Shown here: piece after piece, positions 37,590-45,837 of the stretch
How positions within the stretch are numbered: the first letter of the stretch is position 1
Layout: every line of letters begins with the position of its first letter
NCBI GenBank assembly: GCA_018302125.1
Contig: JAGWAC010000008.1
Coordinates: 1 to 45,837, forward strand
Origin: Candidatus Woesearchaeota archaeon
Lineage (GTDB): Archaea; Nanobdellota; Nanobdellia; SCGC-AAA011-G17; JACPIM01
Direction: 5' to 3'
Length of the DNA stretch: 45,837 nucleotides
Position numbers and translations under genes: made by a program
The notes under the pieces: model-generated
Databases searched by the model: none
Told to the model about the DNA's origin: nothing
Seen by the model: only the letters and a program-made list of their open reading frames with translations

Positions 37590-38411
37590 ATGATAAACAG
37601 TAAAAATTTAGAAAAACTTTTAAGAAAACTCTTGAAAAAAGAGTTTAAAAGAGTAAGTTATTTTGCAAAATATTTTATTGAAAATAATCCTAGTGCTAAA
37701 TCTTCTTTAATACTTGGTTCTTATCATTTTTTAAAAAGAAAAGGCGCCTTGAATAAGGATATTGCTAAAAACGCTTCTTTACTAAGAATGGGAAGAATTT
37801 TTTTAGAAGCGAATTATAGATTATTAAGAAAAAAGGGTTTAGAAAAGGAAGATGTAATTACAAATATTAATTTATTAGGAAGAGATCCTGAAAAATTAAA
37901 TTATAATTTTAATAATTTAAGAAAAAAGGGATTTAGCAAGGTGAAAATTGCTTCTAGATCTGGCTTAATTGAGAGAAATAAAGAAACTATTAACAGAAGA
38001 TTCAAGAAATATCCTGGGTTAATGGAAAAATTAAGTGATATAGAGGACGGAAAAAAAGTTATTTTAAAACAACCACAACTTTTAGAGATTTCAGAAGATA
38101 CTCTCGAAGCAAATATAATGTATCTTTCTCATTTTAAAATAAAAACTTTAAATGGAATTTTATTGGGAACTACACCACAAAACAAAAGAAAGAAGATTGC
38201 TTATTTATTAAGAGAATTATTTGATTATAGAAATTTGAATGAAGAGAAGAAAAAAGAGGCTATTAAACAAGCTTATGCTTTTGTAAGAGAAAGTCCAACT
38301 TTATTGGCTGAAAGTTATAAAGTTTTAGACAAAAGAATGAGTAAACTGAGAAGAGAAGTTAAAGTTATAGCTGATTTAGAATACACTGTTGATTTAGAAA
38401 TCTTAAATTAA
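37590..38411 (+). CDS. Alpha-helical repeat protein with mTERF-like 31-aa repeats
   Basis: Tandem LKRKGALNKDIAKNASLLRMGRIFLEANYRL / LRKKGLEKEDVITNINLLGRDPEKLNYNFNN / LRKKGFSKVKIASRSGLIERNKETINRRFKK; then QPQLLEISEDTLEANIMYL. Start taken at internal ATG (track ORF starts 37494). Confidence 0.65.
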   Translation: MINSKNLEKLLRKLLKKEFKRVSYFAKYFIENNPSAKSSLILGSYHFLKRKGALNKDIAKNASLLRMGRIFLEANYRLLRKKGLEKEDVITNINLLGRDPEKLNYNFNNLRKKGFSKVKIASRSGLIERNKETINRRFKKYPGLMEKLSDIEDGKKVILKQPQLLEISEDTLEANIMYLSHFKIKTLNGILLGTTPQNKRKKIAYLLRELFDYRNLNEEKKKEAIKQAYAFVRESPTLLAESYKVLDKRMSKLRREVKVIADLEYTVDLEILN

Positions 38412-39194
38412 CAAAACTACTAAGTAGCCTAAGAAACAACCTACTGATAAGAAAGGCATTGCAGGATAAAAATGATTTTTCTTTCCAAAGAAGAACAAAG
38501 CTAAAAGCAAGATGCTTGTTGTAATTGGAACAATTAAAGCTTTAAGACCAAATGATTTTAGAACTGCTGATGCAAACAATAATGGAAATCCTATATCGCC
38601 ACCACCCAAAATAACTGTCTTGGTTTCTTTTTTATTTTTATATGGAATTAATAATCCTGCGAATAATTTTAATTTTGTCTGAAATTTTGCCAACTTAATC
38701 ATATGTTTTGTTTTCCATACAGCTATCATATCATAAATTGAAATTAATATTAATAAAATTGAAACTGAAAAAACACTTAATGAACTTGAAAAAATTGCTG
38801 CTAGGCCACCATAAATAAACAATTCGGCTGCATTATGAATAAAAATATTCGGCCTCAGCACTTTGAATATTGTTACTATTAATGCTAATATTATTGCTAA
38901 TTCCTGTCTTATGAAAACTGAAAATGAAATCAATAAAGCAAACCACACTGACAAGAAAAACCATATGCGCCATAATTTTTCAGCCTGCATTTTTATTAAC
39001 ATTACTGCAAGAAAAGTTACTATTAATATAGATAGAAAAATTCCTACATAAGATGTTTCTTCTTCAAACTGTGGTTTCTCTATATTATATGGTAATTCTC
39101 TGTCGAAATATTTATAACTTATGAAAAGCCCGATATATTGAGCAGAGAGAAATAATAAAATTAAAAGAGCTATAATTTTAAAATTGTGTTTCAT
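38403..39194 (-). CDS. Presenilin-like GxGD intramembrane aspartyl protease
   Basis: ILISIYDMIAVW, VILGGGDIGFPLLF, and PAMPF (PAL-like) in a multi-TM protein. Confidence 0.8.
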   Translation of the reverse strand: MKHNFKIIALLILLFLSAQYIGLFISYKYFDRELPYNIEKPQFEEETSYVGIFLSILIVTFLAVMLIKMQAEKLWRIWFFLSVWFALLISFSVFIRQELAIILALIVTIFKVLRPNIFIHNAAELFIYGGLAAIFSSSLSVFSVSILLILISIYDMIAVWKTKHMIKLAKFQTKLKLFAGLLIPYKNKKETKTVILGGGDIGFPLLFASAVLKSFGLKALIVPITTSILLLALFFFGKKNHFYPAMPFLSVGCFLGYLVVLLI

Positions 39195-39266
39195 TTATTT
39201 AAAAAACAAAGTTTTATATTTTATAATGTTTACTAATTGAACAAATTTTAATATTTGGGGGTAAAA

Positions 39267-39872
39267 ATGGTATATGTTTTGGAGCCTTTGCCTTATGCAT
39301 ACAATGCTTTGGAGCCTTACTTTGATGAGCAGACAATGAAGCTTCATCATGATAAGCATCACCAGACTTATGTTGATAAATTAAATGCAGCCTTGGAAGT
39401 CCATAAAGATCTGCAAAATAAAAAAGTAGAAGATCTTTTAAAAGATTTAAATAAAATTCCAGAAAGTAGCAAAACAGCTGTAAAAAATCATGGTGGAGGC
39501 CACTTCAACCATTCATTCTGGTGGCCAATGCTGAAAAAAGACGTGCAAATTTCAGGAGATATCCAAAAAAATATTAATGCTTCTTTTGGAAACTTTGAAG
39601 ATTTCAAGAAAAAATTTACAGATTCTGCCTTGGGATTATTTGGTAGCGGATGGACGTGGCTGGTTTTCAGCAATGGAAAATTGGAAATTATAAATACTCC
39701 AAATCAAGATTGCCCAATTACTTTGGGAAAAGTTCCAGTTTTAGGAGTTGATATGTGGGAGCATAGTATGTATTTGCGCTATAACAATAGAAAAGGCGAA
39801 TATCTTGGGGCTTTTTTCAAGGTAATAAACTGGGATAAAGTTAATGAGCATTTAAAACATGCAATGAAATAG
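39267..39872 (+). CDS. Fe/Mn superoxide dismutase
   Basis: YFDEQTMKLHHDKHHQTYVDKLN, GGGHFNHSFWW, GSGWTWLV, DMWEHSMYL. Start taken at MVYVLEPL. Confidence 0.92.
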   Translation: MVYVLEPLPYAYNALEPYFDEQTMKLHHDKHHQTYVDKLNAALEVHKDLQNKKVEDLLKDLNKIPESSKTAVKNHGGGHFNHSFWWPMLKKDVQISGDIQKNINASFGNFEDFKKKFTDSALGLFGSGWTWLVFSNGKLEIINTPNQDCPITLGKVPVLGVDMWEHSMYLRYNNRKGEYLGAFFKVINWDKVNEHLKHAMK

Positions 39873-39931
39873 AGTTTTTTTACCTTTTTTGTATAATAAT
39901 ATTTAAATATCAGGACATATAATCTAGGGAT

Positions 39932-40246
39932 ATGTTTGATGATTTAATGATAATATGCAGGAAATGCGAAAAAAAAGTGCATCCTTCTGAATTAAGAAAG
40001 GAAAACCATAATTCCGATACAATGATATGCAGTTCTTGCTATAACAAAGCGAAAGATATTAGTGAAACTATGGAGCAAATAAAAACAGTTAAACTGGGAA
40101 ATATTAATGGAATTTTTCAATATGTTTGTGAAGCTTGTGGATTTAAATTTACAAGGAATAAAGAAGTTTTTAATAAGTCATGCCCTTATTGCAGCCAAGA
40201 AAAAATAAAACAGTTTAATGTCAATATAGTAAAGGAAATCAAATAA
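39932..40246 (+). CDS. Zinc-ribbon protein of unknown function
   Basis: CRKC, CSSC, CEAC, CPYC pairs. Confidence 0.65.
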   Translation: MFDDLMIICRKCEKKVHPSELRKENHNSDTMICSSCYNKAKDISETMEQIKTVKLGNINGIFQYVCEACGFKFTRNKEVFNKSCPYCSQEKIKQFNVNIVKEIK

Positions 40247-40270
40247 GCTTTTCTTTAAAAAAGAAATAAA

Positions 40271-40684
40271 TTATTTTGATTCTAAATAAATTCTGTAGAT
40301 TATTTTTAATGAAACCATTACAACTGCCAAACTTAAGAATATTGCCGTATTTAATAGAGCTGCTCTTAAATAAATTCCAATATTTAAAAACCCAATAACA
40401 TGAACAGGAGCAGCGCTTGCAATAATTAATCCCAGGGCAGCTAATAAAAAATAAGGTGATTCTTTTTTTTCTACATCCAAAAATCCAACAACTGCACCAA
40501 GAACTAACAAGAAAGCTCCTTTGCTTCCATTTAAATGATTAGGATCTGCTATTGTAAATAAGATTACCAGTAAAATACCTAAACTAAAAAAGAAATGACC
40601 AATATTTAATTTTTTGGGCTGGTTTATTTGTGTTTGAACAGTAACTTTTCTGTTAACAGTTTTTTTTCTTCTTTTTTTAACCAT
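40271..40684 (-). CDS. Small membrane protein
   Basis: Basic N-terminus and about four hydrophobic segments. Confidence 0.55.
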   Translation of the reverse strand: MVKKRRKKTVNRKVTVQTQINQPKKLNIGHFFFSLGILLVILFTIADPNHLNGSKGAFLLVLGAVVGFLDVEKKESPYFLLAALGLIIASAAPVHVIGFLNIGIYLRAALLNTAIFLSLAVVMVSLKIIYRIYLESK

Positions 40685-40754
40685 TAGTAAATATAAAAAA
40701 GTAATTAATATATAAAAGTTTATAACTATTTTGTAATGATTATTTTATAAGAAA

Positions 40755-40826
40755 GCAGTAGTAGTATAGTGGTTAGTATCTGAGCTTCCCAAGCTTAGGA
40801 TCCGGGTTCAATTCCCGGCTACTGCA
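40755..40826 (+). tRNA. tRNA-Gly(CCC)
   Basis: GCAGTAG...CTACTGC acceptor, TGAGC-TTCCCAA-GCTTA anticodon arm, CCGGG-TTCAATT-CCCGG T-arm, A73. Confidence 0.9.
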
Positions 40827-40870
40827 TAGAAAAACTTAAAAATATAAAGAAAACCAAATTCAAAGAATAA

Positions 40871-41254
40871 ATGGCATTAAGAGAAAAAGATCAAAAAAAT
40901 TTAGAAGCTCTCTTAGCATTTTTAGAAACTAGAAAAATGAGAGCAGAATTAATGGGAAGTGCTGCATCTGGAAATCCAAACTATCGTGATCTTGATTTAA
41001 ATGTATGGGATGCTCAAGAAAAAGGTCCAGGTTATAAATTAGGAAGAGGAGCAATGGACAATTTTCTGAAAGATTTAGGAATTAAAAATGTACATTTTAC
41101 GCCCCCTGTTGGAGCTACTTGGTGTGAAGGAAGATGGTATTTTAATTATAATGGTACAAAATTTGATTTAATTTATACACCTTGGGGTCAAAGTTGTTTA
41201 GGTTATGCTGCTACTGAAACTCCAGAAGATGCAAAAAAGAAATCTGAAAAATAA
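40871..41254 (+). CDS. Protein of unknown function, nucleotidyltransferase-like motif
   Basis: AELMGSAASGNPNYRDLDLNVW resembles GSxxxG...DxDL. Confidence 0.5.
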   Translation: MALREKDQKNLEALLAFLETRKMRAELMGSAASGNPNYRDLDLNVWDAQEKGPGYKLGRGAMDNFLKDLGIKNVHFTPPVGATWCEGRWYFNYNGTKFDLIYTPWGQSCLGYAATETPEDAKKKSEK

Positions 41255-41295
41255 CAACAATAGTTTTATAAATTCTCAATTTAAGAATTTTCTTC

Positions 41296-43350
41296 ATGTT
41301 AAACACAATGCTTGTATGGATAATAGGCATCTTGTCTTTAATCTTTGCAGCTTTTTTATGCAGAAGTATTCTAATGCAGGAAACTGGTACTCCTAAAATG
41401 CAGGAAATATCAAATGCAATTCGCCAAGGCGCAAATGCCTTTTTAAAAAGGCAATATAAAACAATAGCAATCTTATCTATATTGCTAGCAGTTATTATAT
41501 TAGTAGTTTATTCAGTTCTTGGAAAATCAACTGAAGGATGGATAATTGCGCTTTCATTTTTATTTGGTGCATTTTGTTCTGCTTTGTCTGGTTTTATTGG
41601 GATGTGGATAGCAGTTCGTTCAAATATAAGGTCTGCTGCAGCTGCAAATAAAAGTTTGAATAGTGCTCTTCAAGTTGCATTAAGAGGTGGTGCAGTCTCT
41701 GGTATTGTAATTGTTGCTCTTTCTTTGCTTGGTGTTGCATTTATGTATTACTTGCTTGGTGCTTATGGTTATGATATAAAAGAAATTCCTTTTCTAATAG
41801 TTGGGTTTGGATTTGGTGCATCATTTGTTGCCTTGTTTGCTCAGTTAGGTGGAGGTATTTACACAAAAGCAGCAGATGTTGGAGCAGATCTTGTTGGAAA
41901 AATAGAAAAAAATATTCCAGAAGATGATCCTAGAAACCCTGCAGTTATTGCTGATTTAGTTGGGGATAATGTTGGTGATTGTGCAGGAAGAGGAGCAGAT
42001 TTATTTGAAAGCACAGCAGCTGAAAATATAGGTGCAATGATTATTGGTGTTGCCTTGTTTCCTGTTTTCGGAATAAACGGGATTCTTTTTCCCTTGGTTG
42101 TGAGAGCCTTTGGATTAATAGCATCAATTGTTGGTGTTATGTCAGTTAAGTGTCGTGAAGATGAAAACCCCATGAGAGCATTGTCAAAAGGTTATTTTGT
42201 AACAAGTGTCCTTGCAGCAATTGCATTTTATTTTGTGACAATGTACATGTTAAATAACATATGGTTCTTCTATGCTGGTTTAGTTGGCATCGTAACAAGC
42301 ATAATAATTGTATTGATAACAATTTATTATACAGAAAGTCAGTACAGACCTGTGAAACGTATTGCAAAAGCATCTGAAACAGGTCATGCAACAAATATTA
42401 TAGAAGGGTTAGCAGTTGGCTTTGAATGTACAGCACTTCCAGTAATAGTTCTTTCTGCAGCATTAATTTTGTCATATAAATTTGGAGTTCTTTCAGGAAT
42501 AGAAAATGGCGGCATTTATGGAACAGCAATAGCAACAATGGGCATGCTAGCAACAGCAGCTTATGTTCTAGCAATGGACACTTTTGGTCCTATTGTCGAC
42601 AATGCAGGCGGTATAGTTGAAATGTCAAATGCTCCTATCCAAATTAGAAAAAGAACAGATCTATTGGATGCAGTTGGAAATACAACAAAAGCACTTACAA
42701 AAGGTTATGCAATTGGTTCAGCAGCTTTAGCAGCCTTCCTTTTATTTTCAGCATACATGGATGAGGTTGCAAAATACAGTGGTAGTCCTTTTACAGGAGT
42801 TGACATCTCAAAAATACCTGTCTTTGTTGGCGGATTTATAGGAGCTATGTTAATCTTTTTATTTAGCGGTTTAGCAATTCGAGCTGTAAGTGATACTGCT
42901 TGTGTTATAGTTGAAGAAGTAAGAAGGCAGTTTAAGTTAATGCCAGGCATCATGACTAATAAGCAAAAGCCAGACTACGCAAAATGTGTTGATATTTGTA
43001 CTAAGTCAGCATTAAAAGAAATGATTGTTCCTGGTTTGCTTGTTGTTATAGTTACTGTACTTGTAGGTACTATTTTGAAGGCAGAAGCAGCAGCATCCTT
43101 TTTAATGGTTGGTACAATAGCAGGAATATTAATGGCACTTTTTCTTAATACATCTGGCGGTGCTTGGGATAATGCAAAAAAACACATAGAAAGAGGACAT
43201 CATGGTGGAAAAGGTTCTGAAGCTCATCATGCAGCAGTTACAGGAGATACTGTGGGGGATCCATTTAAGGATGTTTGTGGACCGACAACTCATGTTTTGA
43301 TTAAGTTAATAGGAACTCTTACTTTAGTTTTAGCACCTTTATTTATTTAA
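41296..43350 (+). CDS. hppA: Membrane-bound proton-translocating pyrophosphatase
   Basis: GGGIYTKAADVGADLVGKIEKNIPEDDPRNPAVIADLVGDNVGDCAGRGADLFES; GNTTKALTKGYAIGSAAL; SGGAWDNAKKHIE. Confidence 0.95.
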   Translation: MLNTMLVWIIGILSLIFAAFLCRSILMQETGTPKMQEISNAIRQGANAFLKRQYKTIAILSILLAVIILVVYSVLGKSTEGWIIALSFLFGAFCSALSGFIGMWIAVRSNIRSAAAANKSLNSALQVALRGGAVSGIVIVALSLLGVAFMYYLLGAYGYDIKEIPFLIVGFGFGASFVALFAQLGGGIYTKAADVGADLVGKIEKNIPEDDPRNPAVIADLVGDNVGDCAGRGADLFESTAAENIGAMIIGVALFPVFGINGILFPLVVRAFGLIASIVGVMSVKCREDENPMRALSKGYFVTSVLAAIAFYFVTMYMLNNIWFFYAGLVGIVTSIIIVLITIYYTESQYRPVKRIAKASETGHATNIIEGLAVGFECTALPVIVLSAALILSYKFGVLSGIENGGIYGTAIATMGMLATAAYVLAMDTFGPIVDNAGGIVEMSNAPIQIRKRTDLLDAVGNTTKALTKGYAIGSAALAAFLLFSAYMDEVAKYSGSPFTGVDISKIPVFVGGFIGAMLIFLFSGLAIRAVSDTACVIVEEVRRQFKLMPGIMTNKQKPDYAKCVDICTKSALKEMIVPGLLVVIVTVLVGTILKAEAAASFLMVGTIAGILMALFLNTSGGAWDNAKKHIERGHHGGKGSEAHHAAVTGDTVGDPFKDVCGPTTHVLIKLIGTLTLVLAPLFI

Positions 43351-44227
43351 GAGACTTTTTATTTTCTCTCAGATAATTTTTAAAAAACCAATTCAAAAAG
43401 ATTGTTTCATCTTTTTTTATTTGGGATCTTTCTAATGAATTATAGTAACTATTTCTATTTTCATATGAAATATCTAGCATAGGGAATTTATTTTTAAATA
43501 GTATAAAATTCATAATTAATCTTGAAATTCTCCCGTTTCCATCTGTGAACGGATGAATTGTTACAAATTTTAGATGTATTAATGCTGCTAAAATAACTGG
43601 ATGCACTTTGTCTCTATTTTTTTTGTACCAATTAAAAAATTCTTTTAAGAATATTTCTAATTTCTGTGGAGTTGGGGGAATAAATTTGCTGCCAGAAATT
43701 AAAACTTGGTGCTCTCTTATTTTGCCTGCTATATCCTCTTTTGTTTCCAAGAATAGTTGTTTGTGCCAGTATAATATTATTTGAAGAGATAAGTCCTTAT
43801 CAAATTTTAACATATTATAAAAAACTTTTTTATGACTTTCTGCTTCTTTTATATCTCTTAAAGGTTTTTTTGGGGTAATACCCTTTTCTAGTAAATTTGC
43901 AGTATCTTTTAGACTTAATTTTGAGCCCTCAATTCTCTGAGTATTATAAGTAAATTTAATCATAAAATTCTCTGTTTCTTTTTCTTTTACAGAAAATGTT
44001 GCTTTCTTTTGTTCTTTTGAATAATTTTCCTTTATTTTATCAAATTGCCTTAACCAGTTTTCATTATAAATACTAAAAAGAAAGCCTTTTTTTATTTTAT
44101 CAATATCTTTTGGAATTTTTTTTCCTAAATATAATTCTTTTTTCTCTACTTTTCCATTTTTTCTATAACTATACTCTAAATAATAATAAAAATTTTCTTT
44201 AATTAATTTTTTTCTTATACTAACCAT
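43343..44227 (-). CDS. Fic-family protein
   Basis: FVTIHPFTDGNGRISRLIMNFIL Fic motif; TQRIEGSKLSLKDT N-terminal helix. Confidence 0.88.
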   Translation of the reverse strand: MVSIRKKLIKENFYYYLEYSYRKNGKVEKKELYLGKKIPKDIDKIKKGFLFSIYNENWLRQFDKIKENYSKEQKKATFSVKEKETENFMIKFTYNTQRIEGSKLSLKDTANLLEKGITPKKPLRDIKEAESHKKVFYNMLKFDKDLSLQIILYWHKQLFLETKEDIAGKIREHQVLISGSKFIPPTPQKLEIFLKEFFNWYKKNRDKVHPVILAALIHLKFVTIHPFTDGNGRISRLIMNFILFKNKFPMLDISYENRNSYYNSLERSQIKKDETIFLNWFFKNYLRENKKSLK

Positions 44228-44235
44228 AATCTAAG

Positions 44236-44287
44236 TTACCTCTACAAATTTATAAATGTTTCTATTTTCTCTTAACTGTAGGGGTAA
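44236..44287. promoter_or_regulatory. Inverted repeat TTACCTCTACA / TGTAGGGGTAA flanking the fic TATA box
   Basis: 11-nt arms with one mismatch at 44236-44246 and 44277-44287; AATTTATAAAT between. Confidence 0.45.
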
Positions 44288-44321
44288 AGATAATTTAGAA
44301 AGAGAAATATAAATTAGGTAT

Positions 44322-44732
44322 TTAAAGGTCTTTGATAAAATAAACATAGTTCTTCATTTTAAAGAATCCGTTTTTCTCATAAAAATTCAAAGTTTTCTTG
44401 TTCCACTTAGGAGCAAATAAATATATCTCTTTAAGACCAATTTTCTTAGAGTTTTCACAAAACTTGTTTAATAATAATTTTCCTATGCCCTTGCCCCTAT
44501 ATTTTTTATCTACTGCCATTAAATTTAATGAAGATAAACCTGCTTTTTCTTTCTCTCCAAGTATATATCCAATAACTTCATCCCCTTCTTCTGAAACTAA
44601 AAATAATGGGCCCAAGAATTCTCTAAAGTATTTTTTATCAGGATATTTTCTAGTGTCTAACTGTAATTCATTAATTCTACTTAGTATTTCACAATACTTT
44701 AAGTCTTTTTCTTTAGCTTTTCTTATTTTCAT
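44322..44732 (-). CDS. GNAT-family N-acetyltransferase
   Basis: LMAVDKKYRGKGIGKLLLNKFCE...NFYEKNGF. Confidence 0.88.
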   Translation of the reverse strand: MKIRKAKEKDLKYCEILSRINELQLDTRKYPDKKYFREFLGPLFLVSEEGDEVIGYILGEKEKAGLSSLNLMAVDKKYRGKGIGKLLLNKFCENSKKIGLKEIYLFAPKWNKKTLNFYEKNGFFKMKNYVYFIKDL

Positions 44733-44812
44733 ATTCTCTTAAAATTATTAGAGGTTATATAAATAAGTTATTATTTATAAGTAATTAAACAAAATATTTA
44801 TAAATAAGCTTT

Positions 44813-45064
44813 TTGTTTAGAGCAAGCATAATAAAAGAAAAAGTAGATATCCAAGAGAAATGGAAATATAATTTTAATGGAAGAGAGTTAGAATTTCATG
44901 TTTCTGATGGCTTGTATAGATTATCTGTTTATAGAGATCTTATTTTATTAAGTTTTTCTGGAGAGATAAATGGGGAGAATTATATTGAGGAAGTAGAATT
45001 AGTTAGAGGAGAGTTAACAACAAGAGTTACTAAATATGGCAATAAAGGAACAAAAGTAAAGTAA
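44813..45064 (+). CDS. Small protein of unknown function; frame stays open after the TAA
   Basis: 83 aa; TTG start; in-frame continuation RVPVPRILAKKPVLDAAEGMSPKYKGLLGLLLRALDEEF* to 45184. Confidence 0.4.
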   Translation: MFRASIIKEKVDIQEKWKYNFNGRELEFHVSDGLYRLSVYRDLILLSFSGEINGENYIEEVELVRGELTTRVTKYGNKGTKVK

Positions 45065-45192
45065 AGGGTTCCTGTTCCTAGAATTTTAGCTAAAAAACCA
45101 GTTTTAGATGCTGCAGAAGGAATGTCACCAAAGTATAAGGGCTTATTGGGATTATTATTAAGAGCATTAGATGAAGAGTTTTGACTTTATTT

Positions 45193-45837
45193 CTAGACTT
45201 TTAAAGCAATTACATAACTTCCTTCTTTGTGCCTGTAAACTCTCTTAAAACCAGCTTTTTTTAATCTTGATATTATCTCAGAAGCAAAATCTCTACCCCT
45301 TTTAATTTGATGTTTAGGCAAGTAATGATATAATTTTCCTCTGTTTTTTAAAACCCTAAATGCCTCTTTGTAATTATTCAAAGAAAAGAATTCTTCTGAA
45401 CCTTTTACAGTTCCTGCATCAAAAATAATATTGCCAAATTCCTTGTCATTGAATTTTTTGATTTGTTCCACAATGTTTCCTATAATTAATTTCATGTTCT
45501 TATTTGTAAATAACTCTTGGGAATATGGGTTTAATTTAGCAATCTCAATTACATTCCTGTCTATTTCAACAGTTATTATATCCTCAGCAGTTCTAGAAGT
45601 TATAATAGAAGAATAGCCAAGGCCAGTTCCTGAATCAAGGACTTTTCCATGTAATTTATCTCTTCCAAGATTATCTAAGAATTCTTTTTTATGCATCGAT
45701 GTGCCTGAGATTTTTAAGATTGGCCTGTAATTAGTTGGAATTAATTTATATAGCCTGTTGTCCACAAAATATTGCACTTTTTCTAAAGAACCATTATTTA
45801 TTATATAACAGCTCTTGTCAGTTTCCTTTATTTTCTT
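45193..45837 (-). CDS. SAM-dependent methyltransferase, N-terminus beyond right edge
   Basis: GKVLDSGTGLGYSSIITS, ITVEIDRNVIEIAK, NIIFDAGTVKG; frame stays open to the window end (KKIKETDKSCYIINNGSLEKVQYF), so 45777 (GTG) is probably not the start. Confidence 0.8.
   Translation of the reverse strand, partial: KKIKETDKSCYIINNGSLEKVQYFVDNRLYKLIPTNYRPILKISGTSMHKKEFLDNLGRDKLHGKVLDSGTGLGYSSIITSRTAEDIITVEIDRNVIEIAKLNPYSQELFTNKNMKLIIGNIVEQIKKFNDKEFGNIIFDAGTVKGSEEFFSLNNYKEAFRVLKNRGKLYHYLPKHQIKRGRDFASEIISRLKKAGFKRVYRHKEGSYVIALKV

Noticed and set aside
41859-42394. Minus-strand ORFs inside hppA (also 42705-42953 and 42975-43187)
   Set aside because: Antisense shadow ORFs of a clear H+-PPase gene.
45062-45064. 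Stop-codon reassignment of TAA
   Set aside because: TAA ends many clear genes in the window (e.g. hppA, permease-neighbour genes), so genome-wide recoding is not supported.
1-45837. CRISPR array or rRNA
   Set aside because: No regularly spaced direct repeats of 24-37 nt and no rRNA signature sequences seen on either strand.

Overview
The window is AT-rich and reads as archaeal, most likely DPANN (Woesearchaeota/Pacearchaeota-like). Evidence: PCNA, RpoL, Pth2, TFS, CarS, Lhr, class III signal peptides and TATA-box promoters. The left third (about 1-15.8 kb) is a surface/secretome island. It holds an S-layer-like protein running off the left edge and not in the ORF track, five small proteins with a class III (pilin-like) KKG/KRG N-terminus, and two giant paralogous Cys-rich proteins. 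VapBC, YgiT/AbrB and AAA-DUF4143 modules interrupt it. The middle has MNT-HEPN, an APC permease, an information-processing block (PCNA, TFS, signal peptidase, RpoL, Pth2), a metallophosphoesterase and an Lhr-type helicase with a 459-aa LAGLIDADG intein in helicase motif VI. The right part has a ZIP transporter, a TGS GTPase-like protein, a MacB-like ABC operon, a tRNA-Leu-like gene with a probable intron, an archaeal lipid block (CDP-alcohol phosphotransferase, CarS), a protein with 31-aa mTERF-like repeats, a presenilin-like GxGD protease, SOD, tRNA-Gly(CCC), H+-PPase, Fic, GNAT and a methyltransferase cut by the right edge. Several genes look frameshifted (hydrolase, giant Cys-rich protein, TFS, a conserved small protein). 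That points to either indel errors or real decay and should be checked with reads. The best leads are the Cys-rich/pilin-like system, the intein, the mTERF-like repeat protein, a dispersed two-hairpin repeat, and several operator-like palindromes next to TATA boxes. All family calls are from reading motifs; no searches were run.
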